From: Chloroflexota bacterium
GTDB lineage: Bacteria; Chloroflexota; Dehalococcoidia; SM23-28-2; RBG-16-64-32
NCBI GenBank assembly: GCA_005880055.1
Contig: VBJS01000061.1
Location: 1-7,843, forward strand
Direction: 5' to 3'
Length of the DNA stretch: 7,843 nt
In this document: piece after piece, positions 1-5,918 of the stretch
How positions within the stretch are numbered: position 1 is the first letter of the stretch
How the letters are laid out: the number at the start of each line of letters is the position of its first letter
Made by a program: the position numbers and the translations under genes
The notes under the pieces: model-generated
What the model saw: the letters and a program-made list of their open reading frames with translations, nothing else
Told to the model about the DNA's origin: nothing
Database searches by the model: none

Positions 1-63
1 CGATATGCGGCCATCCTCTTTGGGAGAGGGTGGCGTTTCCGTCTTTTTTTCCTCGATTGCCAT
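1..63 (-). CDS. possible 5' end of an unidentified leftward gene (partial)
   Basis: From an ATG at 63-61 the minus strand stays open for 21 codons to the window edge. The peptide starts MAIEEKKTETPPSPKEDG, a charged, Lys/Glu/Pro-rich stretch that resembles a soluble or linker-type N-terminus. A perfect TATAAT box on the same strand at 96-91 would start transcription about 20 bases before this ATG, which supports a real gene start. The ribosome-binding site is weak: a GAGG lies about 14 bases upstream. No family can be assigned from 21 residues. The competing reading of the same DNA is a rightward hairpin-plus-T-run terminator at 10-50. Sequence left of base 1 would decide between them. Confidence 0.4.
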   Translation of the reverse strand, partial: MAIEEKKTETPPSPKEDGRIS

Positions 64-90
64 GGTTAAGAATAGAACCTCGTGCCGCTC

Positions 91-96
91 ATTATA
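91..96 (-). promoter_or_regulatory. candidate -10 box (TATAAT) for the leftward partial gene
   Basis: The minus strand reads TATAAT, a 6/6 match to the sigma-70 -10 consensus, in the gap between the LysM gene stop (151) and the ATG at 63. The expected start of transcription is near 84, leaving a leader of about 20 bases. No good -35 hexamer is present at 16-19 bases spacing (CATGGT at 17), so it would be weak or activator-dependent. Confidence 0.35.
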
Positions 97-129
97 ACGG
101 CCCTCTTCGCGCGACCATGCTGACCTTCT

Positions 130-144
130 CGCCGGGGACCGGCG
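130..144 (-). terminator. GC hairpin just after the LysM gene, without a U-tract
   Basis: CGCCGG (130-135), three loop bases and CCGGCG (139-144) form a perfect 6-bp stem. It begins 7 bases beyond the stop codon of the leftward LysM lipoprotein gene. No T-run follows on the minus strand, so this is not a complete intrinsic terminator. It could stabilise the 3' end or pause polymerase before the next promoter. Confidence 0.3.
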
Positions 145-150
145 GCTGCC

Positions 151-570
151 TCATTGCCCCTGCGGTTTTGGCGGCAGCTTTATTTCCTGGCCTTCGTGCA
201 GCGTCTTCGGGTCCACGCCCGGGTTAACGTCGACGATGGCCTGTGTACTGAGGCCGCACTTCTGGGCGATCGTCGAAAAGTTGTCCCCCGAGGCGATCGT
301 GTACGTGGCCCCACAGATGCCGGCCGGCGCGGGCGTTGCGCTGGCGGAGGGCTGCGAGCCCGCAGCGACGGGCGGGAGCGTGGCCAAGGCGGCTGGATCG
401 ATGATGATGACGTCGGGCGGTGACGGCCACGGTGTCGAGGTCGGGACCGACCGCGGGTCCGTCAGGTTGCCGGTGTGCACCTCCTCGCCGTCATCACCGC
501 AGGCGATGATGAGGGCCGGTAAGACAGTAAGCAGGAGGAGGCACGGGAGAAGAAGTTTCTGGGGCGTCAT
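151..570 (-). CDS. LysM-domain lipoprotein
   Basis: This encodes a 139-residue predicted surface lipoprotein. An N-terminal hydrophobic stretch (about residues 5-22) ends in a lipobox, LIIAC, with the lipidated Cys at 24, so the mature protein should be membrane-anchored outside the cytoplasm. A low-complexity Ser/Thr/Pro/Ala linker (about 33-83) leads to one C-terminal LysM domain (about 89-133), with the typical YTIASGDNFSTIA opening and a GQEIKLP end. LysM modules bind N-acetylglucosamine-containing glycans such as peptidoglycan. Cys86 and Cys105 flank the first LysM helix and could form a disulphide. I chose the ATG at 570 because the signal peptide begins there. The frame is open to a TTG at 612, but that adds 14 residues before the signal. 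It lies 60 bases after the M28 peptidase gene on the same strand and is probably co-transcribed. The ligand is inferred. Confidence 0.85.
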   Translation of the reverse strand: MTPQKLLLPCLLLLTVLPALIIACGDDGEEVHTGNLTDPRSVPTSTPWPSPPDVIIIDPAALATLPPVAAGSQPSASATPAPAGICGATYTIASGDNFSTIAQKCGLSTQAIVDVNPGVDPKTLHEGQEIKLPPKPQGQ

Positions 571-588
571 GCTAGTCCCACGCATGCT

Positions 589-628
589 ATCGCATCCGGC
601 GGGCAAGGGCAAAGCTTCCGGGTGCGAT
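589..628. repeat. 11-bp inverted repeat between the peptidase and LysM genes
   Basis: ATCGCATCCGG (589-599) and CCGGGTGCGAT (618-628) are inverted copies with one mismatch and an 18-base spacer. The element fills most of the 60-base gap between the M28 peptidase stop and the LysM start. On the minus-strand transcript the mismatch is C/A. On a plus-strand RNA it would be a G-U pair. No T-run follows. It may be a processing or attenuating hairpin that sets the ratio of the two lipoproteins. Confidence 0.4.
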
Positions 629-630
629 GG

Positions 631-1953
631 CTATGACCCGGAGGGCGAGGGTTGCAGCAGGTCATCGATCATCGCCAGGCCTATGTTGCCGGCATCGCCC
701 AAGCGGGACTCCTGCACGTAGTCTATCGTGTCCTGCGCGGTGTGATAGTGAGCGTCGCAGAAGCAGTTGAAGATGACGGAAGGGATCCCCGCCCGGATAA
801 AGCTGGCGTGGTCGCTACCCAGGTTCTGCGGCAGTTCGGCCGAGACCGAGTGCGGCAGACCCAGTTTGGTCGCCTCCCTATCGGCGACCGCGTTGACCTC
901 AGGCGATCCTGCGAAGGGCCAAGAGTCGCCGACGGCGAGCATATCGAAGTTGAGCATCGCCTTCAATGCCGCCCTGTCGTCGTCCGCCAGACTGGCTACG
1001 TAGACCGCGCTTCCGACCAGCCCGATCTCCTCCGAACCGAATAAGACGTAGCAGATGTTCGCCAGCTCGCCGGCGGCTGCCCGTGTGCGCGCCATTTCGA
1101 TCACGACCGCTGTCCCGGACCCGTTGTCGTTTGCGCCCGGCCCGGCCGGTACCGAGTCGTAGTGGCCGCCCGCCACTATGTTGCAATTGCCGTCGGGCGG
1201 CCGCGCTACCACGTTTCGAGACGTGAGCGTCTCCGTCTGGGTCTTCACCTCCAGTCTGACCCGGACGGGCTGACCGCTTGCCGACAGTAGCGATTCGCCA
1301 TCTTCTTTTGAGATGCTGGCCGCCGGGATTGCGCTCCCGGATGTCAGATTGCCGGTGAAGTTGCCCGCCTGGTTGTTGTAGACCAGCACCCCGGCTGTAC
1401 CAGCAGCCTGCGCGTTGGCCACCTTAGCTCCGAAAGTGATCTCGCCGCGCTGGATCAGCGCGATCTTGCCCCTGGCGTCGGAACCGAAATCTTCGGGCCG
1501 GCCAATCCCGGCGGCAATCAGCTCGCCTTCGGCTGCATCACTCACGCTTCCGCCCAGGGCCTTCGCATCAATGCTCCGCTCCTGCGGCGAGAGCACCTGC
1601 AGATTCGTTCCCTCATCTGTGATGCTGGTGATCGGGAACTCCTGGAGAGAGGTTGCGTAGCCGTCAGCGGCAAGCTCTCCACGTATGTACTCGGCGGCGC
1701 GCTTCTCGGTGTCGCTCCCGGCCGGGCGCGACCCTATCTCAACAGCAAGCTTCTGGATATGCGCGAGCGCCCGCTGCGAGCTGAATTTCGCCTCGCCCAA
1801 GCTCGGCGATCCTGCCGTGGTGGTTGTTGCTGTGGCGGAAGCCGGGGACGTGGCGCTGCCCGCCGTTGAAGGGGGCGTCTGCGAATTATCGCCGCAGGCC
1901 GCGCACAGGAGAACGAGCGCCAGGAATGAGACCGGTGGAAGGATGCGCCGCAC
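631..1953 (-). CDS. M28-family zinc aminopeptidase, PA-domain lipoprotein
   Basis: A secreted, lipid-anchored exopeptidase of 440 residues, related to aminopeptidase S/Y-type M28 enzymes that release N-terminal amino acids using two zinc ions. Order: signal peptide with lipobox LCAAC (Cys20); Thr/Ser/Ala linker (to about 50); N-terminal part of the catalytic domain; inserted PA domain (about 110-240, with GKIALIQRGEITFGAK); then the catalytic core. The M28 zinc-ligand set is visible: His264 in GGHYDSV, Asp276 in ANDNGSG, Glu308-Glu309 in GSEEIG, Asp337 in LNFDML and His404 in HYHTAQD. The SDHASF motif near 380 is also present. I chose the GTG at 1953 because it starts a clean signal peptide (V/MRRILPPVSFLAL). 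A GTG at 2004 adds 17 residues and overlaps the upstream gene by 25 bases. Neighbours suggest a peptide-scavenging or envelope operon; substrate preference is unknown. Confidence 0.94.
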   Translation of the reverse strand: MRRILPPVSFLALVLLCAACGDNSQTPPSTAGSATSPASATATTTTAGSPSLGEAKFSSQRALAHIQKLAVEIGSRPAGSDTEKRAAEYIRGELAADGYATSLQEFPITSITDEGTNLQVLSPQERSIDAKALGGSVSDAAEGELIAAGIGRPEDFGSDARGKIALIQRGEITFGAKVANAQAAGTAGVLVYNNQAGNFTGNLTSGSAIPAASISKEDGESLLSASGQPVRVRLEVKTQTETLTSRNVVARPPDGNCNIVAGGHYDSVPAGPGANDNGSGTAVVIEMARTRAAAGELANICYVLFGSEEIGLVGSAVYVASLADDDRAALKAMLNFDMLAVGDSWPFAGSPEVNAVADREATKLGLPHSVSAELPQNLGSDHASFIRAGIPSVIFNCFCDAHYHTAQDTIDYVQESRLGDAGNIGLAMIDDLLQPSPSGS

Positions 1954-1979
1954 AGCGATTGGGAGAGGCCTCGCCGCGC

Positions 1980-2390
1980 CTAGCGGTGGCGCCAGCGGTC
2001 CCACCAGCGGCGGGCACGGGTGCCGGGACCGGGGCGCCGCAGATCGATGGGCTTGTCCCGCCAGTACTTTTCCGGGGGGTGCCCACCCGCGCCCGATCTT
2101 CGGAGGGAGAGGATGAAGGCGGCGATGAAAGCGACCACTCCCCCCGCAACTATCCAGCGGGTGAGGCTGGATCCTCCGGGCAGAAGCACGTACGCCGCGA
2201 CGATGACGGCAATAGCGATGAGCAGGACGTGGCCTGCGGAGAGCCTGGGCAGCCGCACGCCACCAAACGTCCTCTCAAAACTTTGGTCGAAAGACGTGCG
2301 GACGCGCTTCCAAAACGGCCGGCGCGGCGGCGGAAGGGTATCGAGTCGGGCGAGGAGTTCTTCAACTTCGCGTTGGATTCGGTCTGGCAT
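1980..2390 (-). CDS. small two-helix membrane protein, function unknown
   Basis: 136 residues that I cannot assign to a named family. The N-terminus (1-20) is an amphipathic, acidic/basic helix beginning MPDRIQREVEELLARLD. A Pro/Arg-rich stretch follows (PPPRRPFWKRV). Two predicted membrane helices lie at about 52-71 and 78-96, separated by a short PGGSSLTR turn, which suggests a hairpin with both ends on the same side. The tail is Arg/Trp-rich (RARRWWDRWRHR). The ATG at 2390 has a purine-rich GAGGGAG immediately upstream, a good ribosome-binding site. The gene ends 26 bases before the chosen peptidase start, so it is probably first in the leftward operon with the two lipoproteins. A helper or anchoring role in the envelope is only a guess from position. 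Confidence 0.75.
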   Translation of the reverse strand: MPDRIQREVEELLARLDTLPPPRRPFWKRVRTSFDQSFERTFGGVRLPRLSAGHVLLIAIAVIVAAYVLLPGGSSLTRWIVAGGVVAFIAAFILSLRRSGAGGHPPEKYWRDKPIDLRRPGPGTRARRWWDRWRHR

Positions 2391-2500
2391 CTCTCCCTCG
2401 CACTCTTGCTGGGCAGCGCAGTCAACATTTTATCGCCGCTCAGCGAGGCCCGTCCAGATAACGCGTGGGAAATTTCACATCTCTTTCACCGACCGTCCGC

Positions 2501-2519
2501 CGGTTGGCATAACCAACCG
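2501..2519. promoter_or_regulatory. operator-like palindrome over the CoA-transferase -35 box
   Basis: CGGTTGG-CATAA-CCAACCG is a perfect 7-bp inverted repeat with a 5-base spacer. It covers the whole -35 hexamer (2504-2509) and runs into the promoter spacer. Since it lies upstream of the expected transcription start, it cannot act as an RNA hairpin of this gene and is best read as a protein-binding site, most likely for a repressor. It also satisfies the LysR-type T-N11-A pattern (T2504 to A2516), but its half-sites differ from the sites near lysR. Confidence 0.6.
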
Positions 2520-2532
2520 CGCTACCGATAAT
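2504..2532 (+). promoter_or_regulatory. sigma-70-type promoter for the CoA-transferase gene
   Basis: TTGGCA (2504-2509) and GATAAT (2527-2532) are separated by exactly 17 bases, each hexamer close to consensus. Transcription should start near 2539, giving a leader of about 22 bases before the GTG at 2562. It is the best-matched housekeeping promoter in the window and overlaps the palindrome at 2501-2519. Confidence 0.65.
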
Positions 2533-2561
2533 GAAACGCAATCTGTCGAGCGAGGCTATCC

Positions 2562-4031
2562 GTGGACTGGAGAGACGAGTACAAGCGCAAACTCGTCAGC
2601 GCCGACGAGGCGATGAAGCTCGTCCAGCGCGATGACCTAGTGGTCATCTCCATCGCCGGGCCTCGCGTACTGCCGGCTGCTCTGTTCAAGCGAGGACAGG
2701 AGCTAGGCGGCATCGACCTGCGCCTCTGTGCGCCGCTTATGGACCCCGGCTGGCTCCGCGAAGGCTGGGAGAAGGAATTTCGCATCGAGTTCGAGCTGTT
2801 TATCGGCGATTTCGCCCGCCCGGCCCAGGACGAAGGGCGCAGCACATACCTGCCTAACCTTTTTTCCCTCAATTTTAAGGACCACGACCAGCGCCCGGAC
2901 GAAGCGCGCCCCATCGACGTCTTTCTGGCTGCGGTCACGCCTCCTGACGAGGACGGTTACGTGCAGTTCGGCGCGCACCACTGGAACAAGCGCTCCTACA
3001 TCCGTCGGGCCCGCAAGAGCATTGTGGAGGTGGACCCCGGTCTGCGACCGGTCTTCGGCGACAACAAGCTGCACGTCTCGGAAATCGACCGTTTTGTGGA
3101 GGTGCCGGCTGTTCAGATCACGCGCGGGCTGGTCGATGCCTGGCTCCGCCGCGTCGAGGACGAGGCCCGGAGAGTGGAATACCTCTCGGTCGTAGACGAA
3201 CTCGAGGACGATCTCGACCGCCTGATCGTCGTCGGGCCCGTCATGACCCGGCTTCCTCCACAACAGGTGCGCCGCCTGCTCGGCCTTGCGGAGCCGCCCG
3301 AGGTAGCCAGGACGATTGCCGGGCACGTGAGCGAGATCCTGCCCGACGGCGCCACGATTCAGATCGGCGCTGGTGAGCCGAGCATGTATCTTGCGCGGGC
3401 GGGCGCCTTCGACAACAAGCTGGACCTGGGGCTGCATACGGAAATGGTGGCAGGCGGCGTCCCCAAGCTGGTAGAAGCGGGCGTGATCAACGGCAAACGC
3501 AAAACGTTACACCCGGGCAAGGCCGTCGCGGTCGCCTGGTCCGGCTCGGATGCCGAAGACCTTCGCATCGTGACCAACAACCCGAAATTCGAGGTCCACG
3601 ATCCCGAGTACGTCCTCGATGTACGTACAATCGCCCGGAACGATAACTTCTACTCCTTGAACAACGGCCTTTCGGTGGACCTTACGGGCCAGATCAACTC
3701 GGAAAGCGTCTTCGGCCACAGGCTAATCAACGGGAGCGGCGGCCAGCCTGAGTTTCAGATCGGCGCCGCGCTCTCCCGGGGCGGCCGCGCGATCACGCTG
3801 CTGCCGTCAACCGCCTTGGAAGGCGCGGTCTCCCGCATCGTCGGGCAGCACGAGCCGGGCGCGATGATCACCGTTCCCCGCTTCTTCGCGGACACGATCA
3901 TCACCGAGTACGGGATCGCGAGGCTCTGGGGAAAGAACCACCGCCAGCGGGCCAACGAACTGATTGCTGTGGCGCATCCAGAGTTCCGGCCGGGGCTTCG
4001 GAAGGACGCAGCGTCGCTGCTGGGAGCGTAA
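2562..4031 (+). CDS. acetyl-CoA hydrolase / CoA-transferase family protein
   Basis: 489 residues, full length for the acetyl-CoA hydrolase / 4-hydroxybutyrate CoA-transferase family, which moves CoA between carboxylic acids through a glutamyl-CoA intermediate. The two family halves are present: N-terminal about 1-210 and C-terminal about 250-485. Visible signatures are a glycine loop IQIGAGEPSM (267-275), LGLHTEMVAGG with the candidate catalytic Glu294, SVDLTGQINSE (371-381), GGQPEFQIGAALSRGG (393-408), LLPST (413-417) and ITEYGIARLWGK followed by IAVAHPEFR (447-476). The start is a GTG with AGG six bases upstream. It has its own promoter and operator, and nfo follows 38 bases later. Exact acyl substrate (acetate, succinate, 4-hydroxybutyrate or other) cannot be read from sequence, and whether it acts as hydrolase or transferase is unresolved. 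Confidence 0.93.
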   Translation: MDWRDEYKRKLVSADEAMKLVQRDDLVVISIAGPRVLPAALFKRGQELGGIDLRLCAPLMDPGWLREGWEKEFRIEFELFIGDFARPAQDEGRSTYLPNLFSLNFKDHDQRPDEARPIDVFLAAVTPPDEDGYVQFGAHHWNKRSYIRRARKSIVEVDPGLRPVFGDNKLHVSEIDRFVEVPAVQITRGLVDAWLRRVEDEARRVEYLSVVDELEDDLDRLIVVGPVMTRLPPQQVRRLLGLAEPPEVARTIAGHVSEILPDGATIQIGAGEPSMYLARAGAFDNKLDLGLHTEMVAGGVPKLVEAGVINGKRKTLHPGKAVAVAWSGSDAEDLRIVTNNPKFEVHDPEYVLDVRTIARNDNFYSLNNGLSVDLTGQINSESVFGHRLINGSGGQPEFQIGAALSRGGRAITLLPSTALEGAVSRIVGQHEPGAMITVPRFFADTIITEYGIARLWGKNHRQRANELIAVAHPEFRPGLRKDAASLLGA

Positions 4032-4032
4032 C

Positions 4033-4060
4033 TTTCAACTTTAGACGTTCAACTGTAGAC
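4033..4060 (+). repeat. tandem 14-bp repeat, two copies
   Basis: TTTCAACTTTAGAC (4033-4046) is followed directly by GTTCAACTGTAGAC (4047-4060), identical at 12 of 14 positions. The pair fills nearly the whole gap between the CoA-transferase stop and the nfo start and is clearly AT-richer than the genes on either side. It is neither a hairpin nor a promoter by eye. It could be a dispersed intergenic repeat or a tandem protein-binding site. Confidence 0.6.
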
Positions 4061-4069
4061 TGAAGAGCC

Positions 4070-4927
4070 ATGAAGATCGGCGCACACGTCCGGTCCGGAG
4101 GGGGAGTCTTCAACGCCATCGACAACGCCTTTGCCATGGGCGCCGAGACCATCCAGCTCTTCTCCGGCGCTCCGCAGGCCTGGCGCCGCAAGAACTACAC
4201 CCCGGCTGAAGTTGAGGCGTACAAGCAGCGCGTCGCCGAGACGGGCATCGAGCCGGCGTTCATCCACGGTCTGTACCTGGTGAACCTGGCTTCCAGCAAC
4301 CCGGACTTCCTCGCCAAGTCATTTGATGCGCTCACTGCCGATATGAAGGCGGCCGACCTGCTCGGCGCTAAGGGGGTCATCTTTCACCTGGGCTCGCACA
4401 AGGGTTCAGGATACGAGGCCTGCTTCGAGCAGGTTGTGGAATACGTGCGTCGCGTCGTTGAAGCCAGCCCCGGCGATACCTGGCTGATCCTGGAGAACAG
4501 TGCCGGGATGGGCGGCGCGATTGGGTCCAACTTCGGGGAGCTGGGCCGTATCATTCGAGAAGCGGGCAGCAAGCGCGTTCGCGTCTGCATCGACACGCAG
4601 CACGCCTTCGCCGCTGGTTACGACGTGAAGACGCGTCCGGGGTTAGACAAGGCGATGGACGAATTCGACCACGAAGTAGGATTGGACTGTCTTGCAGCCG
4701 TACACGCCAACGACTCCAAAGGCCCGCTGGCAAGCGGCCTGGACCGTCACGAGAACATCGGCGACGGCGAAATCGGGCGCGATGGCTTCGCCAATATCCT
4801 TTCGCATCCGGCTTTCGCCGAAGTGCCGTTCCTGCTAGAGGTTCCGGGCATCGAAGACCGGGGGCCGGACAAGGAGAACGTGGAGCGCCTGAAAGAGATC
4901 CGCGCTCAGGTTGGCAAAGGCCCTTAG
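4070..4927 (+). CDS. nfo: endonuclease IV, AP endonuclease
   Basis: A 285-residue cytoplasmic DNA repair enzyme that cuts 5' to abasic sites and removes 3' blocking groups in base-excision repair. It has the standard length and single TIM-barrel layout. The whole trinuclear zinc ligand set is recognisable, aligned with E. coli Nfo at a constant small offset: His66 (FIHGLYL), His106 (FHLGSHKG), Glu142 (LENSAG), Asp175 and His178 (CIDTQHAFAAGYD), His212 (VHANDSK), Asp225 and His227 (DRHENIGDG) and Glu257 (LLEVPG). The ATG at 4070 follows GAAGAG. It may be transcribed from the CoA-transferase promoter 38 bases upstream of the gene boundary, although no functional link is evident. Its TAG stop overlaps the stop of the opposing lysR gene by 4 bases. 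Confidence 0.97.
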   Translation: MKIGAHVRSGGGVFNAIDNAFAMGAETIQLFSGAPQAWRRKNYTPAEVEAYKQRVAETGIEPAFIHGLYLVNLASSNPDFLAKSFDALTADMKAADLLGAKGVIFHLGSHKGSGYEACFEQVVEYVRRVVEASPGDTWLILENSAGMGGAIGSNFGELGRIIREAGSKRVRVCIDTQHAFAAGYDVKTRPGLDKAMDEFDHEVGLDCLAAVHANDSKGPLASGLDRHENIGDGEIGRDGFANILSHPAFAEVPFLLEVPGIEDRGPDKENVERLKEIRAQVGKGP

Positions 4928-5826
4928 GCGACCGGGGCCTTCACAGCGTAGATCTCTCTCAGTGTGTCGACAAACGCCTGCACACTCCGCGGCCGCTTTC
5001 GGTTGCGCCGGTAAATCAGGGAGATCGGGCGTTTCATTGGCTCGGCGTCGGTCAGATGGACCTTTACCAGAGTCCCCGCTGCCAGCTCGCGCTCGATTGT
5101 AACGAGCGGTAGAAGGGCGATGCCCAGGCCTTCTTCCACCATCCGCTTGGTGGCTTCAAGCGAATCTAGCTCCATCGCCACGTTCGGGATGACACCGGCC
5201 TGCCGGAAAAAGTTGTTGATCAGCCCATAGTAAGAAGAACCGCGGTCGAAGAGGACGATTGGTTCCCCGGCGGCCTCTGCGACTCGCACTTTCCCGGCAG
5301 CCGCGAAGTGATGCCCGGGCGGCACCGCGAGCACTATCTCGTCCTCGTAAAGGTCAACGGTTTCGAGTTCCGGATTGACGAGGGAACGGACGAGCGCTAC
5401 CTGTACCTCATCGGCAAGCAGCATCGCCACCACTTGCTCGGAACGGCCCGTCCGGACGATGACGTCGACGCCCGGGTACCTGTGGCAGAATATATTGAGG
5501 ATGCGAGGCAACACGTAGGTAGAAACGGTCAGGGCAGACCCCACCCTCAGAGAACCCAGTTGGACATTGCGCACCTCGTCGACGGCGTCTCTGCCTTCCC
5601 GGAGTGTTTGAAGGATGCGTTCGACGTAGGGCAGGAACGCTGAACCGGCGTCGGTTAGGCGCACGCCCCGGCCGCCGCGCTCAAACAACTCCTCGCCCAG
5701 CTCACGTTCCAGCGTCTGGATGCGCGCCGTGATGGAAGGCTGCGTGAGCTGTAGGGCTTCGGCCGCTCGACTAAACGAATGGCGCTGCGCGACCTGCGAG
5801 AAGGCCTCAATCTGCCCGAAATCCAA
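4924..5826 (-). CDS. LysR-type transcriptional regulator
   Basis: A 300-residue DNA-binding regulator of standard LysR length. The winged helix-turn-helix occupies about 2-60 (FSRAAEALQLTQPSITARIQ, then LFERGGRGVRLTDAG), a linker helix about 61-88, and the periplasmic-binding-protein-like effector domain about 91-293 (GSLRVGSALTVSTYVLPRIL, EEGLGIALLP). The STYVLPRILNIFCHRYPGV stretch resembles the CysL/CbbR-like group, but the effector cannot be named. The start is a TTG at 5826 with GGGGA about 7 bases upstream; an in-frame stop further upstream and no ATG in between leave it as the best choice. It sits 92 bases downstream of the 7Fe ferredoxin gene on the same strand but has its own promoter. 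Matching 18-bp sites in both promoters suggest it controls itself and that ferredoxin. Its TAA stop overlaps the nfo stop. Confidence 0.96.
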   Translation of the reverse strand: MDFGQIEAFSQVAQRHSFSRAAEALQLTQPSITARIQTLERELGEELFERGGRGVRLTDAGSAFLPYVERILQTLREGRDAVDEVRNVQLGSLRVGSALTVSTYVLPRILNIFCHRYPGVDVIVRTGRSEQVVAMLLADEVQVALVRSLVNPELETVDLYEDEIVLAVPPGHHFAAAGKVRVAEAAGEPIVLFDRGSSYYGLINNFFRQAGVIPNVAMELDSLEATKRMVEEGLGIALLPLVTIERELAAGTLVKVHLTDAEPMKRPISLIYRRNRKRPRSVQAFVDTLREIYAVKAPVA

Positions 5827-5844
5827 GTCCCAATCCCCGGATGG

Positions 5845-5862
5845 TATTAGCTGCGTCTATAC
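5845..5862. promoter_or_regulatory. weaker third copy of the LysR-like site in the lysR leader
   Basis: The plus strand reads TATTAGCTGCGTCTATAC, matching 14 of 18 positions of the site at 5876-5893 read on the other strand. The TATTAGC half-site is intact and a T-N11-A spacing (T5847 to A5859) is kept. Its centre lies 31 bp from the centre of the stronger site, about three helical turns, so two dimers would bind the same DNA face. It lies downstream of the predicted lysR transcription start. Confidence 0.45.
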
Positions 5863-5874
5863 ATGCGATTGGAA

Positions 5875-5904
5875 AGTCTAGCGGCGGCTAATAGGCCCCG
5901 TCAA
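5875..5904 (-). promoter_or_regulatory. predicted lysR promoter
   Basis: On the minus strand TTGACG (5904-5899, 5/6 to the -35 consensus) is followed after 18 bases by TAGACT (5880-5875, 4/6 to the -10 consensus). Transcription would begin near 5868, leaving a leader of roughly 40 bases to the TTG start at 5826. The spacer is occupied by an 18-bp dyad site, consistent with autorepression. Confidence 0.55.
5876..5893. promoter_or_regulatory. putative LysR operator in the lysR promoter spacer
   Basis: The minus strand reads TATTAGCCGCCGCTAGAC, a dyad TAGC-N4-GCTA with T-N11-A spacing. It agrees at 15 of 18 positions with the plus-strand site at 6237-6254 in the 7Fe ferredoxin promoter. It begins one base inside the -10 box, so a bound protein would block RNA polymerase. 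Assignment to the adjacent LysR protein is inferred from proximity and repetition. Confidence 0.55.
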
Positions 5905-5918
5905 GCGTTGCAGAAACG

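Noticed and set aside
10..50. Intrinsic terminator on the plus strand: 10-bp stem with one G-U pair, then a T-run
   Set aside because: The T-run starts nine bases after the stem instead of directly at it, and the same DNA is open as a minus-strand coding start behind a perfect -10 box. Kept only as the alternative in a finding.
571..612. TTG at 612 or ATG at 585 as the start of the LysM lipoprotein
   Set aside because: Both place extra residues before a well-formed signal peptide that begins at the ATG at 570.
1954..2004. GTG at 2004 as the start of the M28 peptidase
   Set aside because: It adds 17 residues before a complete lipoprotein signal peptide, overlaps the upstream gene by 25 bases and has no ribosome-binding site. 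The GTG at 1953 fits better, though its own ribosome-binding site is also distant.
2501..2519. The palindrome as a site for the LysR protein encoded at 4924-5826
   Set aside because: It has T-N11-A spacing, but its half-site CGGTTGG shares no core with the TTAGC half-sites near lysR, so a different regulator is more likely.
1824..2531. Long plus-strand open frame of 235 codons
   Set aside because: It lies opposite the M28 peptidase and the two-helix membrane protein and runs into the promoter region. Its product is low-complexity Arg/Pro/Gly-rich sequence without a recognisable domain, typical of an antisense frame in GC-rich DNA.
2703..3437. Minus-strand open frame of 244 codons inside the CoA-transferase gene
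   Set aside because: The plus strand there carries clear family motifs, and the opposite frame shows no domain or ribosome-binding site.
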